Notes: a model not told the origin generated them from the letters alone. Shown: positions 23,764 through 36,749, counted from the stretch's first letter. The stretch is 64,000 bases of DNA from Lunularia cruciata (GCA_948567375.1 OX419758.1:62625001-62689000); one strand, 5' to 3'. Program-made: numbers and translations.

Positions 23764-24491
23764 TGTAATACCAAGAGCTAGCCATATGATCTAGATGTGA
23801 AATTCAGTTTGGTAACATCTAGAATGATGTTATACATGATGGTCAAAATAGATAAGATAGAAGTATCACCAAAAGAGTACTTCTACTAATAGGGCAGAAA
23901 CCAAAATAGACTTGAGAACCTTAGAACCAATAGCTAAACATATGATTTAAAGGTGAGAATTGGTTTGGTAACATCTGGAAGGATGTTACACATGATGGAC
24001 TAAACAGATCAGAAAGAGGTATCACCAAAAGGGGACTTCTATTAATAGAGTAGGAACCAAAATATGCCTAAATTTTGGAGGCCTAAACGGATGAATTAGG
24101 CCTTGAAAATGTGCAGATTCCCCCCCTCCCAATAGAGGAAAGGCTGCCTTTCCCTCCCCCCTGCTTTGTCTCGTTGAGAGCTTTCCAATGGTACCTTACT
24201 CATGTGATTTTGAGATTCCTATATGAAGATCTTCATATAGGAATCTCAAAAGATTCCCTCTGGTCAAAGCTTGTTTGACCAACCAGATAGGACCTAGACC
24301 AGACATGTGACCCATCCAAGTAAGTAATCCAAGGGTGGAGCTTGCTATTTGTGTTCCTAATCCTATGCTGGAGCTTCCTTGGAGGAGATCCTCTTTGTCT
24401 ATATAATAAAGAGAAGGTGCTCCTTTGGGGTATCAAATGTTTGAGTGTGCAATCTGTGTTTTCTCTCTTCTCTTGTCCTTGGAGTATTACA
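23764..24491 (+). repeat. 5' LTR of element D
   Basis: A 728-bp LTR with TGTAATACC and GTATTACA termini. A TATA box (TATATAATAA) lies at 24400-24409. It contains a 44-bp perfect palindrome at 24208-24251 that is absent from the two sister LTRs. Confidence 0.85.
24208..24251. repeat. 44-bp perfect palindrome inside LTR D
   Basis: The two 22-base halves, meeting at GAAGATCTTC, are exact reverse complements. The aligned positions of the solo LTR (near 15345-15385) and of LTR E (near 60885-60905) hold only the left half followed directly by the next LTR sequence. The right half therefore looks like a new fold-back addition. Confidence 0.9.
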
Positions 24492-24492
24492 A

Positions 24493-24504
24493 TGGTATCA
24501 GAGC
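24493..24504 (+). other. Primer-binding site for initiator tRNA-Met
   Basis: TGGTATCAGAGC begins two bases after the LTR end. This is the standard plant retrotransposon site complementary to the 3' end of initiator tRNA-Met, where reverse transcription starts. The same site, with one change (TGGTATCAAAGC), follows LTR E. Confidence 0.9.
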
Positions 24505-25085
24505 GAGTGTTTTAGTCCAAGAGAGTAGATCACCCCTCTTGGAATAGCACGAATTACTGAAACTAAGTAATTTGAGGTGGAGAACATAGAGTAATTGCTA
24601 AACTTAGGAAGGACTTTAAAGAGCGGATGGGATGGATGCACCGGGAGGACAATTTCTTGCACCTAGCTTTCCATTCTCAAACCCATTCCACATCAAGGTT
24701 ATGTACATCTAGCGTGAGCAAATGAGAATATCGCTAGTTTATCACTTTGGTGTAGAATTCATGGATAGAGTGATGAACTCACCAAACCCAATGATTCTAT
24801 CTATGGTGATATATGACAGAGAGTAGGATTTGACAATCTACATTCTATTATGATAATATGGATATGAATGTCCCAAATCCTCTCCCTTTCGACACTCAAG
24901 TAGAAATCCGTTATGTAATGAGACCAAAAGTGATGTTTAGAGATTTTGTGGTTAGGAATTTTGGTGAGGAGTATTATCAATGTGTGATAGCTTCTAAGGT
25001 CCCAATGGTAGTTCCGATAGTTCGTGCGCCTTCCAGAGTGATTATATTGACTCTATATTGAAGTAGATTGAGTGTTGCAAGAACC

Positions 25086-28000
25086 ATGGATCCGCAATTG
25101 CAAGAGTTGGTGCAAGGAATGCAAGGGATGTTGAATGAATTTCGAGAGATTAAGATGACCATGGAGACATTACAAAGTCAAGTGCAGATCCTTAGGAACA
25201 ATCAAGCCATGCAAGAAGAAGAGTTGTCTCAAAACCCAATACCTGTGACGAAAGTACTTGGAGAGGCACACGTGCCTACAAACCCTATCAACAATGAAGC
25301 CATATTGCTACTCGGGATGAAGAAGACCTGTAACATCAAGCCTTACAAGGGGCAGCGTATGATGGGAGTAGTGGAAAATTGGATCTCGAGAATGAATTGA
25401 TATTTCCGATTGTTCTCAATAGAGATCACAGAGCATGTTGCACGCGTGTTTGCATGTGGGTACTTGACCGATAAAGCCCTCACATGGTATGATGCTTGGG
25501 AACGATCCATGTTGGTAGAGAGAAGGAAGGTCACATGGACAGCAATGCAAGAAGGATTGCTGAAGAATTTCCAATTGGTGGATTTTGTGCAGATGGCTCA
25601 AACTGGACTATGGAGATTGAGACAAAAGAATAGCGTACAAGAGTATGTGGAGGTATTTATGGATCTACAAGTCGCAATTACTGACATGAGTCCAGCAGAG
25701 GCTCTTGACAATTTCAAACAAAGGTTGAAAGAGCGGATTTGCCAAGAAGTCATGGTGCAAAATCCTCGCACGGTATTTGAAGCCATTACTTGTGCACAGA
25801 GAATAGCAAGAGCATTAGGTGGAGGTGAAGGAGTAGTTCCACCTCAATATTATTAGGCAGAAATGCCACACATGGGTGGACCAATACCGATGGAATTGGG
25901 CAACCTTTGATTCCAAGATCTAGGAGCACAACCGCTTCAAGGGGAGCGGGGACGAGTAGAAGAACAAAGAGATGGAGTCCCACGAGGAGAAGGGACTTGA
26001 GGAGAATAACGCCATTGTTACAATTGTGGCCGTATTGGGCACATATCTACCAACTATTGCACTCATTTCCCTAGAGGCCCTCAGCCTTCATATAGGCGAT
26101 CTTTGAACAACATGGAGAGGCATATTGAAGAGGAGGAGGTGGAAATCACTTCGGAAAACAAAGATCACTAGTAAATGTACCTTGTGGCCTTACTGGTTCA
26201 ATAAGGAAGCAAAGAAGCAAGGGAAAGAAGAAGAATAATGCGCAAAGATCCCAAAAGGCAACCTCACAATTGATTGTCGTGAATGGAATCCTAGAAGGTA
26301 ATCAAGTGAGAGTACTAATAGATCCGGGAGCAACAGAGAATTTCTTGTCTCGCTTTGTTGCAATAAGATTGGGAATGGATCTAAAGAGAGATAGGAGTGA
26401 AGAAGTAGAGTTACTTAATGGACAAACAGAGAGGATTGAATCATTACCTAGACGGGTAACCTTCTCTATAAGAGAATATCAGGAAGCAATTGAGTGGCGA
26501 GTGATGCAGTTAGCTCGTTATGATGCAATTCTAGGCATGCCATGGATGGAGCAATACAACCCTATGGTGGATTGGAGGAAGAAAGTATTGAGAACCCACC
26601 AATGGTCAATCATTGGGGTTAAAGAAAAATCACACAAGCAGAAACTGCCTCTATATGTCATAGGGATGGCAAATGTCTGTAAGACCGATAGATGTTTTAT
26701 GGGTCTAATAAGAGAAGTTTAGAGTGCACAACTCAATGGAAAAATTCCTAAGAAATTGAAGGATGTGGTGGATGAGTTTCAAGATATTTTTGCCAATGAT
26801 CTACCCTGAGGATTACCACCAAAAAGGCGAGTAGATCACAAAATTGAGACACTCTCGGGGAAGACACCTCCTTGTAAGGCCCCATATCGCCTATCACCTC
26901 ATGAGTTGGAGGAGTGTAAGAATCAAATTGGGGAGATGTTGTAGAAAGGGTTCATCCAACCTAGCATATCACCATATGGGGCCCTTGTCTTGTTTGTGAA
27001 GAAGAAGGATGGTACAACGCGCATGTACATTGACTATCGAGGTCTCAATCAGCAAACAGTGAAGAACAAATACCCCTTACCTCGCATGGATGACCTGTTT
27101 GATCAACTCCATGGAGCGAGATACTTCACCAAACTGGACTTGCGGAGCAATTACAATCAAATCCGAATTGCAGAAGAGGATGTGTACAAAACTGCCTTTC
27201 GAACTAGGTATGGCCACTTTGAGTATCTTGTGATGCCTTTTGGCCTCACCAATGCACCTGCCACTTTCATGAGTCTAATGAATGACATATTTTGTCCATA
27301 CTTGGATAAGTTTGTTATCGTCTTATTGGATGATATCTTAGTATATAGTAGCACGATGACAGAACACAAACAACATCTACGAGAGGTCCTCCAGATTCTA
27401 AGATAGAATCAATTGTATGCCAAAATCTCAAAGTGTGAGTTTTGCAAGTGTGAAGTAGACTACTTGGGGCATAGAGTAAGTGTAGAGGGCATTCAAGTAT
27501 TGATAGATAAAATAGAGGTCATTCAAAAATGGAGTGCCCCTGAAGATCAGACTCAACTTAAAAGCTTCTTGGGGTTGACGGGATTCTATCGTAGATTTGT
27601 CAAGGACTTTTCCAAGGTTGCATAGCCTTTAACGGCATTGCTTGGCAAGGGGAAGAAGTGGACATGGGGAACTGCACAAGAGTTGGCCTTTCAAGAATTG
27701 AAGGCCGCCTTGCTACATGCACCAATCTTTAAGTGGTATGACCCAAAACGTCCAATCAAGTTGGTTACAGATGCATCAAGCATAGCAATCAGAGCAGTCC
27801 TACAACAAGAGTGGCATGACAGATGGCATCCAATTGCATATTTCTCTTGAAAGTTATTACTAACAGAGTGCAACTACCACACTATAGAATGAGAAGAGTT
27901 GGCCATCGTTCTAGCAACCAAGCATTGGAAGCACTATCTAGGTGAGAAGGCATTTGTAGTGGAGACAGACCACAAACCTCTAGTCTACCTCGAGACGTAG

Positions 28001-29631
28001 AAGGATCTATCTTGTCACCAAATTTGGTGGGCAGAGTGGCAACAATGCTTCAACATGACAATCACCTACGTGGAAGGTAAGAAGCAACTTGCAGATGCAT
28101 TCACCCGCATGCCAATGGCAAACAACTTGGTGGCAGAGGTTAAGATTAACCCTGAATTTTGGCTAGAGATTCTAGCTGCTACAAAAACTGATCCACAGAT
28201 TGTAGAAGCGCAATCATCCAAAGGTATCACCAGCACCCAAGGACTCACCTTTCACAATGGTAGATTATGGATCTCAAATGTCCCAAAATTACGCACCACC
28301 ATTCTAGCAAAATGTCATGATTCGGCCATTGCAGCTCATGTCGGAGTAGACAAGACCTTGGATGCAGTCAAGCACCATTACTATTGGCCCAAGATGAGCA
28401 ACGATGTGATGGACTACATGCGTAGCTGCCTACTTTGTCAACAGAACAAAGCTTCTAATCAAGCTCCTGCAGTGCTCCTTCAACCTCTTCCCACTCCTAC
28501 CCAACGTTGGGAACAAGTGAGTATGGATCTCGTTTGTGAATTACCCAAGACCACCTCAGGGTTTGACTCCATCGTGGTCTTTGTAGACCGGCTCAGCAAA
28601 ATGATTCATGTACGCCCTACCACCAAGGAGGTGACCGCTACACAACTAGCTCAATTATACTTAGATGCAATCTTTGCTCACCATGGCTTGTCTTGAGTAC
28701 TCATCACCCATAGAGGCACCCAATTCACCAGTTTGTTTTGGCTAACACTCTTTGGTTTCTTCAAAACCAAGTTGGCCATGTCCACAGCTTACCACCCACA
28801 AACAGATGGCCAAACAGAGCGGGCTAATCACACAATTGAAGACATGTTATGCGGTTTCACCTTAGAAGAGCAAGAGAGGTGGGACACCCTACTCCTGTTG
28901 GTAGAATTTGCTTACAACAATTCAATGAATGCATCCACCCAGGTCACTCCATTCTTCCTCATGTATGGTGAGCATCCCTTCACACCTTCTAGCTTGATGA
29001 AGATTCGTGCAATGGCTACCAAGGTCGATGCAATCAACACATTTGTTTCTAGAATCCAACAAGGTGTGGAGAGCGCCAAGCACAAATTACAGATTGTGCA
29101 AAATCAACAAAAGTAGTATGTTGATGCACACTGTAGGCACATGGAGTTCAATGTTGGAGATCAAGTGTGGCTGTCAACAACCAACCTCACATTAGTTGGA
29201 CCTCGTAAGCTCAGACCTCATTTTATTGGGCCTTTCTTGATTCTTTGTTGCATCGGCGCTACGGCCTATCACCTTGAGCTACCATCACACATGAAGATCC
29301 ATCCAATGTTCCATGTCTCCCTACTATGCATATATGCTCCCCGATCAGGCCAGGGTCATTCCACACAAGACATTTGACCTTGTCCGACACTCATTGATGG
29401 CACAAAGGAATATGAAGTGGAGCGGATTTTCCAAAACGCATGCGTGGTACTCGCTATCCGCGGGTGGACTATCTAGTACAATGGAAAGGTTACCCCCTCT
29501 ATGAAGCAACCTGGGAGCCCGCTGCCCATTTGGCACATGCACCGGTGTTGGTGCAAGCATTTGAGCAACAATTGCACAACAAGTATTACAAGTATCCTCA
29601 AAGTCTGATCATGGGAGAAGGTATCATGTAG
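25086..29631 (+). pseudogene. Element D gag-pol polyprotein with chromodomain, decayed
   Basis: The gag start is probably ATG at 25086 (MDPQLQELVQGM), followed by the gag core to 25856. A zinc-knuckle-like CYNCGRIGHISTN at about 26017 has tyrosine where the last cysteine should be. Protease (26270-26722) reads IDPGATENFLS, so its active site is DPG rather than DSG or DTG. Reverse transcriptase (26990-27620) has [22 protein letters not shown] and catalytic LLDD. RNase H (27640-28090) carries a VTDASS start. Integrase (28300-29110) has the zinc-binding region, DLVCELPKT and STAYHPQTDGQTERAN. A chromodomain (YLVQWKGYPLYEATWEP) is at about 29470-29520. At least ten premature stops break it, mostly explained by C-to-T changes at glutamine or arginine codons. 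Confidence 0.85.
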
Positions 29632-29639
29632 AGGCTGCC

Positions 29640-30729
29640 CATGGGAGATAGGGTCCTGCAAGTGCAAAGGATGAACATATAGACTTGTGTACAAATACAT
29701 TCAAAGCTTATATCAACAATTAGATCATTAGTCAAGTAGAAATGATAAGAAAACTGAAGTTCATTTATTATTTATATAGAGTTTAGTTACACACAGTACA
29801 CCTCATAAATCCTAATTAACTCTTGACCATAAACCTCACTCACCCTCGTGATCATCTGCATGGCCATCCTCTACATCCTCTTCCAAAGCTACAAATGAGT
29901 AGATGTAGATGTTTGAAGCATGTACTCATAAGTGACATTGTCCTCACCCATAAGTCCACTCTCCAAGAACAAATTGGTAAAAAACTACCCTACAAAACTC
30001 ATCTTACACCGCCTACCATCCAGTCATCTCAATTGCTTTTGCAAGAACCATAACTTGCCTCAATTATAGAGAGCATAAGCTCAGCTTAATCATAGTCCTA
30101 TGTTGTCCTCAATAGCTTTGTGATCACATGGAAAATAAAATGCCCATGTACCACCTTGGGCCACCTTGTGAGAATGACAAGAGAACTAAGCAACTAGAAA
30201 AATGGTCTCCATGAAGAATAAACACACTGGTGAGCAAGATATCTCTTCCTAGTGAAGTCATATATTGGAAACTACTCCTCAATCAGGTGGGGAGGAACAT
30301 ATATCCTTTTTCTTGTTGTACCTTTTGCCAACATAAATGCACCTCATATGTCAACAAGAGTCAAGGTGAAAGGTCTCATTCACCAATCCTATATGTGTGA
30401 ACTTCTCACAAGTCTTGGCAAACTCTGTGCATAAGTCAACTTGACAAAAAAAAGCTAGAATCTCAAAATGCATATTGCATAGCTCACATGAAGTCACAAA
30501 CCACAAGAAAATGAAGTTCCAATAGAACATTATGGAGATTTTGTTATTGGAACTAGTTTAATGGCTACCATTTGGACTCCTTTATACTCAAGACATCTCT
30601 AGACATTGATCCTAAATAGGATCTAGAATTCATTAAGTACATATTTAACCAAACTATACTCAATATCTATATATCTATAAAGAATAAGTTTTTGTAACAA
30701 GCTAGTAAGTAAGCAATAATTAACAAAAT
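29640..30729. other. Intergenic DNA, no supported gene
   Basis: AT-rich sequence with no open frame above about 76 codons and no recognisable LTR or domain. Confidence 0.5.
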
Positions 30730-31160
30730 GGATTTTCTTGGATGGAGTTGCACATGGAGAATGGCTTTGCTTGCAATAAAGAGGTTTGCTTGGAATAAAA
30801 GTGCTTTTCTTGCAAAACAATTAGGCTCACTTAGGAATACAAATGGTTTAAACTTGGGTTCACTCAAAAAGACAAAGTTACTTATGAGCAAATCCGGATG
30901 TGTTGGATTTGCTTAGAAAAGACCTTGCCTAAAAATATGGAATCACTTGGAAGTGAATTTGGATGTATTGGATTTGCTTGCATATTGGCTTTGCTCATGA
31001 AATGGATTTGCTTGTATAGATACAAGTTTAGGGTTTAGTGCAGGTTTGGGCTTGCTTGCTAAGATTGGATTTGCTTGAAAAAGATAAATTCGATTGTTAA
31101 GGGTTGGGTTCCAAAGTGTTATCAAAATTTGGGTTTGCTCCATATTTTTGGCTTTGCTCG
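30730..31160. repeat. TTTGCTTG-rich low-complexity tract
   Basis: The words GGATTTGCTTG, GGCTTTGCTC and GGTTTGCTTG recur at irregular spacing many times. Similar wording occurs at 14.5-14.77 kb. No coding function is seen. Confidence 0.5.
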
Positions 31161-31559
31161 TGGGGTTCAAGGTTTTATAAACAAAGCCGCATTTGACATT
31201 TTATTGTTAAGCTCTTGAAGCATTCCAACACATTAAACACATGGAGAATGATTTGCACTAAATTGGGACAAGGGTATTTGAGACCCAAGCAAACCTCAAC
31301 CATAATGAATCAAGATCTCCTTCAAAAATTCATTCCAATGCAACTTAAACTTAGCTCTTGTAAAACCAACTCCATTTGATCCTTGTCATGTTGTTCTTTA
31401 ATTTCATGATATTCTATTAGCCATGAACCCTTGTTTATATCTTCCATGTTTGTGGAATCTTAAAATTTTTGGTAATTAGAAATGTTTGCCATATCTCTCC
31501 TTATGACACTAGTTCTTGAGTTCAAAAATTCAAAGAACTATAGTTGTCAACTATCATGG

Positions 31560-31960
31560 AGTTTCTCACCCTAAAGCTTCACCTTCTCCCTTCTCTCTTC
31601 TCCTTGTATTTCTATATGCTCCCCTTATGCCCCAATGTTCTTTCGGTTTTTTTCTTTTGTTTATCTCCTCTCTAAAATCTGGTCTCTTCTCTCTTCTCCT
31701 CCTGTTTCTATCTCCTCTTCTTATGCCCCAACATTCCTCTGATTTGAATTCTCTTTTGTTTATCTCCTCTCTAAACTTAGGTCTCTTCTCCCTTTTTGTC
31801 TCAATTTTATCTTCTCTCTTTCTCCCAGTTTGAATTCTCTTTCTTTCAATTTTCTACTCTTTAAATTCTGGTCTCTTCTCTTTCTCCTTTGTTTCTATCT
31901 TTCTCCCTTATGCCCCAATGTTCCTCCAATTCAAATTCTCTTTCTTTTTTTGCTTAAACC
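31560..31960. repeat. CT-rich minisatellite of about 100-bp units
   Basis: Imperfect units of roughly 100 bp share CTTATGCCCCAA (near 31624, 31730 and 31907) and CTCTAAAnnnnGGTCTCTTCTC (near 31670, 31770 and 31860). The strand is almost pure pyrimidine for several hundred bases, which explains the long open frame on the plus strand. Confidence 0.65.
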
Positions 31961-33366
31961 CGGATTCTCTTGCCTTTCAAAAAGTTTCCCTTTGAATATG
32001 ACGTTCCTCCCATTCAAAATTGCATTTAAAAACTTTTCTTTCTTGATCAAAACCCCTTGAATTTCCTGCCTTTCAAAAAGCTCCCCTCTCTAAAAAATCA
32101 TGCTACTCTCTTAAAATTCTTCAAAAAAAATTAAAACTCTCCCACCTTGTCATCCTTCTTCAAATCATCCCACATCTCTTCTCTCCAAACTTGTACTCAT
32201 CTAAAAATGCACTCAAATCATCTTGCATCTCCTCTCTTAAACTATCCTCTTCAACTAAATTTGATAAATTTGAATTATGTTATGTTACACTTGGATTCAA
32301 AAGTGAATTGCACTTTATTTCAAACATGAATTCCACTTTTATCTTGTAGGATTTGCACAAATGCTTGACAATTGTAGAACTATGCAACAAAGAGCACTTT
32401 GAGTACAATTTTGAATTGCCACTCTTTCCTTCCCATGGGCAAACTTATTTTCCTTCAATCCAATGTGCAAGCTCATTTCCTTCCCATCTAATGAGTGAAC
32501 TCACAAAATGACAAGTCACAGAATTTAGTTTCACACATGTCTTTTGCCTTTCCTTTGTCTATCTATTATTATCTATCCATCTACTCTATTCTATAACTCT
32601 TCAATCTATTTCTATAACTATTCTATAATTATTTCTATAATCTATTAAGCTAAACATCCAAAAAATCTACTTCATAATGTAAAGATTACACAATAGACTT
32701 TGTGAACTATTCAACTTATACATCCAAACACATCTGACACATCCAAACAAAAGAATATCAATTCAATCCATATCCAATAAAACTAAATTCTAACATCCAA
32801 TAATAAAACATAACTTCAAAATCTGATAAAAAAATAAAACTGAACTCTAGTATCTATTAATAAACCTTAATTCAACTCTATAAGTTTAATCTACAAAAAA
32901 ATATTTATATTGCAAACATTTTTATTGGTCCAAACGGCAAAAACTTAACTCTAGAAGTATAAGTTCAGATTGCATATGTTTTTATTGGTCCAAATAGCAA
33001 AATAAACAAATTGTAAAATAAAGCAAATTGCAACATAACTATAAAACAAACCCCAAACAATGACATAATGATTGTAAAATAATAATGATAAACAAACCAT
33101 AAGATAACATAGATAACTAAGATAACATAACTATAAAATAATAATTAGATCTTTGAGCAAACCCATATAATATACATTGCCCACTAACATATTTGATATG
33201 ATTTAGACTTACATTGAGCAAACCCATACAATATATGTTGTATGGTTTGTTCACTTGTGCAATATATTAACCTTAAACCCATACAAAATTGCTTTTAAAT
33301 GGGAGCAAAGCCATTTAGATAATCCATTAAAAGAAATCTAAAAGCAAACACCTTCAAATTTTCATT
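31961..33366. other. AT-rich intergenic DNA with short repeats
   Basis: No gene is seen. A duplicated TTTTTATTGGTCCAAA word near 32930 and 32990, and AAACCATA/ACATAAC-rich stretches, dominate. Confidence 0.5.
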
Positions 33367-34707
33367 TCAAATAAAGAAACCCATTATAACCAATTTTTGC
33401 TTTTGTTTTTTTATTACTAGGCTGGAGTCTGATATAAACATCCACCAAAGTGCTATGTTGAAGGCCAAACATGTTTCTACTAATGCTTGCCTAGTTTCTT
33501 TTCTACTCTCATGACATATTACATATACTTCACTTGTTAAATAGGCCTCGTTGTTGGAAAGGTACTCTTTGTCCTCCCATGTATTGGACCTATTGATCAA
33601 ATAGTTGTGCAATAGAATACAAGCCAAAATCCAATACAAGAGAAGTGCATTACTTTTTTATTGTTTAGTTGCACCCTCAATAAATGGCAATGAGATTTCA
33701 ATATCCCAATATAGTGTTCATTTAAACACCTTGTTCTCGCCACACATTGATTGAAGTCTTTCCTTTCTTGAAAATTTGCTTGTTTGAAGGAGTGCACGAA
33801 GTGATTTATAGGTACCCATATCTCCTAATAAATATTGGCTTGTATTGAATGTATTACATGCTCTCTTAGGTTCAAGTCCAACCAAGCATCCCTATGCAAA
33901 ACCAAAGTCTCCGATCTTTTTAAACATGTCATACCATGATAGGAACCAAGCATCCCTATGAAAAACCAAATCCTTGTCAACCATCCACACTTGACCCAAT
34001 GCTTTCATATAGCAACAATTCTTCTTTGGTACTCCACAACTCAACCTAACTTTTCCATTAATCACATTGATGTCAAAGCACAAATCCTTCATCAGTCTTA
34101 GTTCAACACTTTCATTTAGCACACATTGAATATAGATTCAACCTTACCTCTTGCAAAGTGTATAATGCAGCTCTTGTCATCACATATCACCTGCCTATTA
34201 ATTGAGTAACTCCCCTTCCAATTGAATACACTTCCTTGTCAATGGTGGGATTTTGTGACAAAGAAAAAATGTTCCATCCACTAGGCCAACACACATAGGA
34301 AATCTCTGATTTGCAAAAATAGAGGAAATTCTACTTCTCTCCACCCTTTGCCATTGCACTTCCTTTCTGAGATTGGACAATATAGCAGTGATAAGTCTCT
34401 TTGTAAATTTACTTGTGTACCCTGCACTAATTCCCCATAAGTTCATTCCCCTTGCAACACAAGCTCCAGTACAATTATGTCCAAAATGATCTAATGCTCA
34501 TGCCACTTGGAGCCATACAAGTGTTTGGTTTCGGTTGTGCTCCCTCCTTCTCTTGAAGATATTGTACTCTTTGATCAAATTCATTAATGTCACAAAAGAG
34601 GTCACGTCCATCTGGACAAGCTGTTTGAAAGCAAGAGGATCAAGTACATAGAAAAGCTTGTATTCGAATTCTGTACTATGAGAACTTTGATATCTCTCTT
34701 TCATCAC
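33367..34707 (-). pseudogene. PIF/Harbinger (HARBI1-like) transposase remnant
   Basis: Minus-strand pieces follow the order of a plant PIF/Harbinger DDE transposase. An N-terminal helical segment (34707-34498; FVTLMNLIKEY, then RNQTLVWLQVA) precedes a segment with CVGLVDGTFF (first catalytic Asp, near 34290). YLLGDMG (second Asp, near 33825) follows, then CLNEHYIGILKSHCHLL (catalytic Glu region, near 33710), and a C-terminal CILLHNYLI typical of the family. Frameshifts separate these blocks, so it is inactive. The terminal inverted repeats and 3-bp target duplication expected for this superfamily were not located. Confidence 0.65.
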
Positions 34708-35029
34708 GTATCACCTCTCGTGTATAAATGTCCACAATTTGAAAAGTCTATCTAGTACACCCATATCCAAATCATCTTTTTCACTCCATTCCCCTTCTCT
34801 TGCATCCAAATCCCAAAATGAATCAGACCATTCATCGTCTGACCGTTCTTCTAAACTTTCTTTAAACCTCTACTATATGAATGTGTATTATTTTTTCAAC
34901 TCTTTCCTTAGCTATATATGAGTACTCATATGAGGCATTATGGATTCCAACAATACCTCTGAGGAATTCCAGTTCTCACTTGCAACCTAGGAAAATCCGA
35001 TTTATTTTCGTAAATGAGACGGATAGAAT

Positions 35030-35157
35030 ATGAAAGGCCAGACTAAGGTGCAGCTGAATTGTCAAACAATTATGAAAGGCCGGGACTACGGTGGAGGTGA
35101 ATTGTCTAACTATTATGAAGGTCCGAGCCTAAGGTGTAGCTGAACTGTCAAATTGTC
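35030..35157. repeat. Three tandem units of about 43 bp
   Basis: Units beginning TATGAA at about 35030, 35071 and 35115 share AGGCC, CTAAGGTG, AGCTGAA and TGTCAAA words with substitutions between copies. Confidence 0.65.
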
Positions 35158-35562
35158 ATACGAGTAATGAAATTGAATTCCCACTCGATTGATTAGTGAC
35201 TAGTGAGTGAATTCCCTTCTATTGAGTGATATGTCATCAAGGAGCTATGCAGGAGACTAAACTTTTTTGTCCGGAACTAATGAACCTGAATTTTCAGTTG
35301 GAGGTTGTGGCCTCAACGGAAGTTATCTAACTCGATTGGGGATATGGCATCGGAGGGGAAGGTATTCGAAAGGGCATTTATGAACGGGGACATCTATGAA
35401 AGAAGGAAGGTATTTCTAATTGTGGTGACCGATCGACACTCTTGAGCTTTGTACATTTCAAATCTGATAAATACTCTCTCATTAAGAGTTACTGGACATC
35501 CCATCATCATCGTTCTGTAAACTCTTGCGGGTAAAAAAGAAAAGACCCGTTCCTCCTTTAAC

Positions 35563-35584
35563 ACAACGAGCTATAGCTCGTTGT
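35563..35584. repeat. 22-bp perfect palindrome
   Basis: The sequence centred on GAGCTATAGCTC is identical to its reverse complement over 22 bases with no loop. Confidence 0.9.
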
Positions 35585-36749
35585 TTTTCTGTGTATCACT
35601 TGGACATGTCACGTAGCGATCTCCGGGAGATCCTGTAATTCCTGTTTACGGATCCCTACTAAAACTGAATCCCTTTAATTTGTACCTATTTCATATTTGA
35701 ATATTTCATATTCATTTTTTCTACTCGGTCGTCCTTCCCCTTAATTTGTACCTATTTCATAAAGCGATTTAACGTGCAATCCCAGAATATTTTATGGGGC
35801 ATATACCAAGACTCATAAATGTTTACAGATACAGATCATTCTTAGAAATAGTTGCGCTCTTGTATTTTTTCAACATTCTAGAAATTTTCGTTGTAGATTT
35901 TATAACTTCCTTCGTTTCCAATGCGTGTGTTCACTACGGTTTGTCCTAGACTCGTTCACGATAAAAATCAGCAATTGAAACCTCCCAATGCCTCAGCTGT
36001 ATAGAAACGTTCGTCCTCCTATGCTGAAACTATGCGGAGCTCCAAATTTAGATTGCACTGCTGCATGGGAAACGACTCCTCAATTACGTAAACTGTCATC
36101 ATCACGTGGTCACTAAACGCTGAGATTACAGTTACAAAACTACTATTGGCGTGTAGTCAGGTTACCAAGTTACGATCAGTCCTGGTTTACCGCACCCATT
36201 TATAGTGCAAAAGGAATTTGATATCCGGCTAGAGTATATACCGCTGCGGAGTGGAACTCTCCAACCACCCATCCTTCATCTGTTCTCTGGGGGGAAGCAA
36301 TCGCCACTTCTGTGTGTATTTCATCGCCAGCTATGTATGTCCACTCACTTCATGACCGGTCATAGACCTTCCGACCGTTGGCTCTTCACGTACATGTAAC
36401 CGCTCGACTATATATTACAGTAAGAGGGTCTACAAGCACTGTTGCATGGTTGCTTTCTTGCCCCCATTCCTGAATTCGTGCAGCTGCGACGCCAAGGATC
36501 CTCACTGTTTTTCTCAAATACTGTACGACTTCTTTGACGACGTAGATGGACATGGTGTGAGGCGAGCAAATCAAAAACCAAATGAGAATCAGAGAATCAA
36601 AGATGATTTTGTCAGAAATTTTTATACACGTGAAGTTGTTGATGTCTCAGAGATGCAGATGGGTACTGTAAATGCAAATTCTGACAGTGATACTTCGGTA
36701 CTGTACGTCTCTACACTATTTATCATTCGGTGTTATGCAACGAGTGAAG

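Larger units (their letters stand above)
23764..29640 (+). mobile_element. Gypsy element D: 5' LTR, primer site and internal region, 3' LTR missing
   Basis: This is a nearly complete chromodomain Gypsy element. It consists of an LTR at 23764-24491, a primer-binding site at 24493-24504 and gag-pol to about 29631. A second LTR with the TGTAATACC start should follow but is not found in 29.6-31 kb, so the 3' end is truncated. The LTR also occurs solo at 14891-15603 and, 5'-truncated, at 60489-61161. Confidence 0.8.

Noticed and set aside
31516-32060. Ser/Leu/Phe-rich plus-strand frames resembling membrane proteins
   Set aside because: They are translations of the CT-rich minisatellite, where pyrimidine-only codons rarely give stops.
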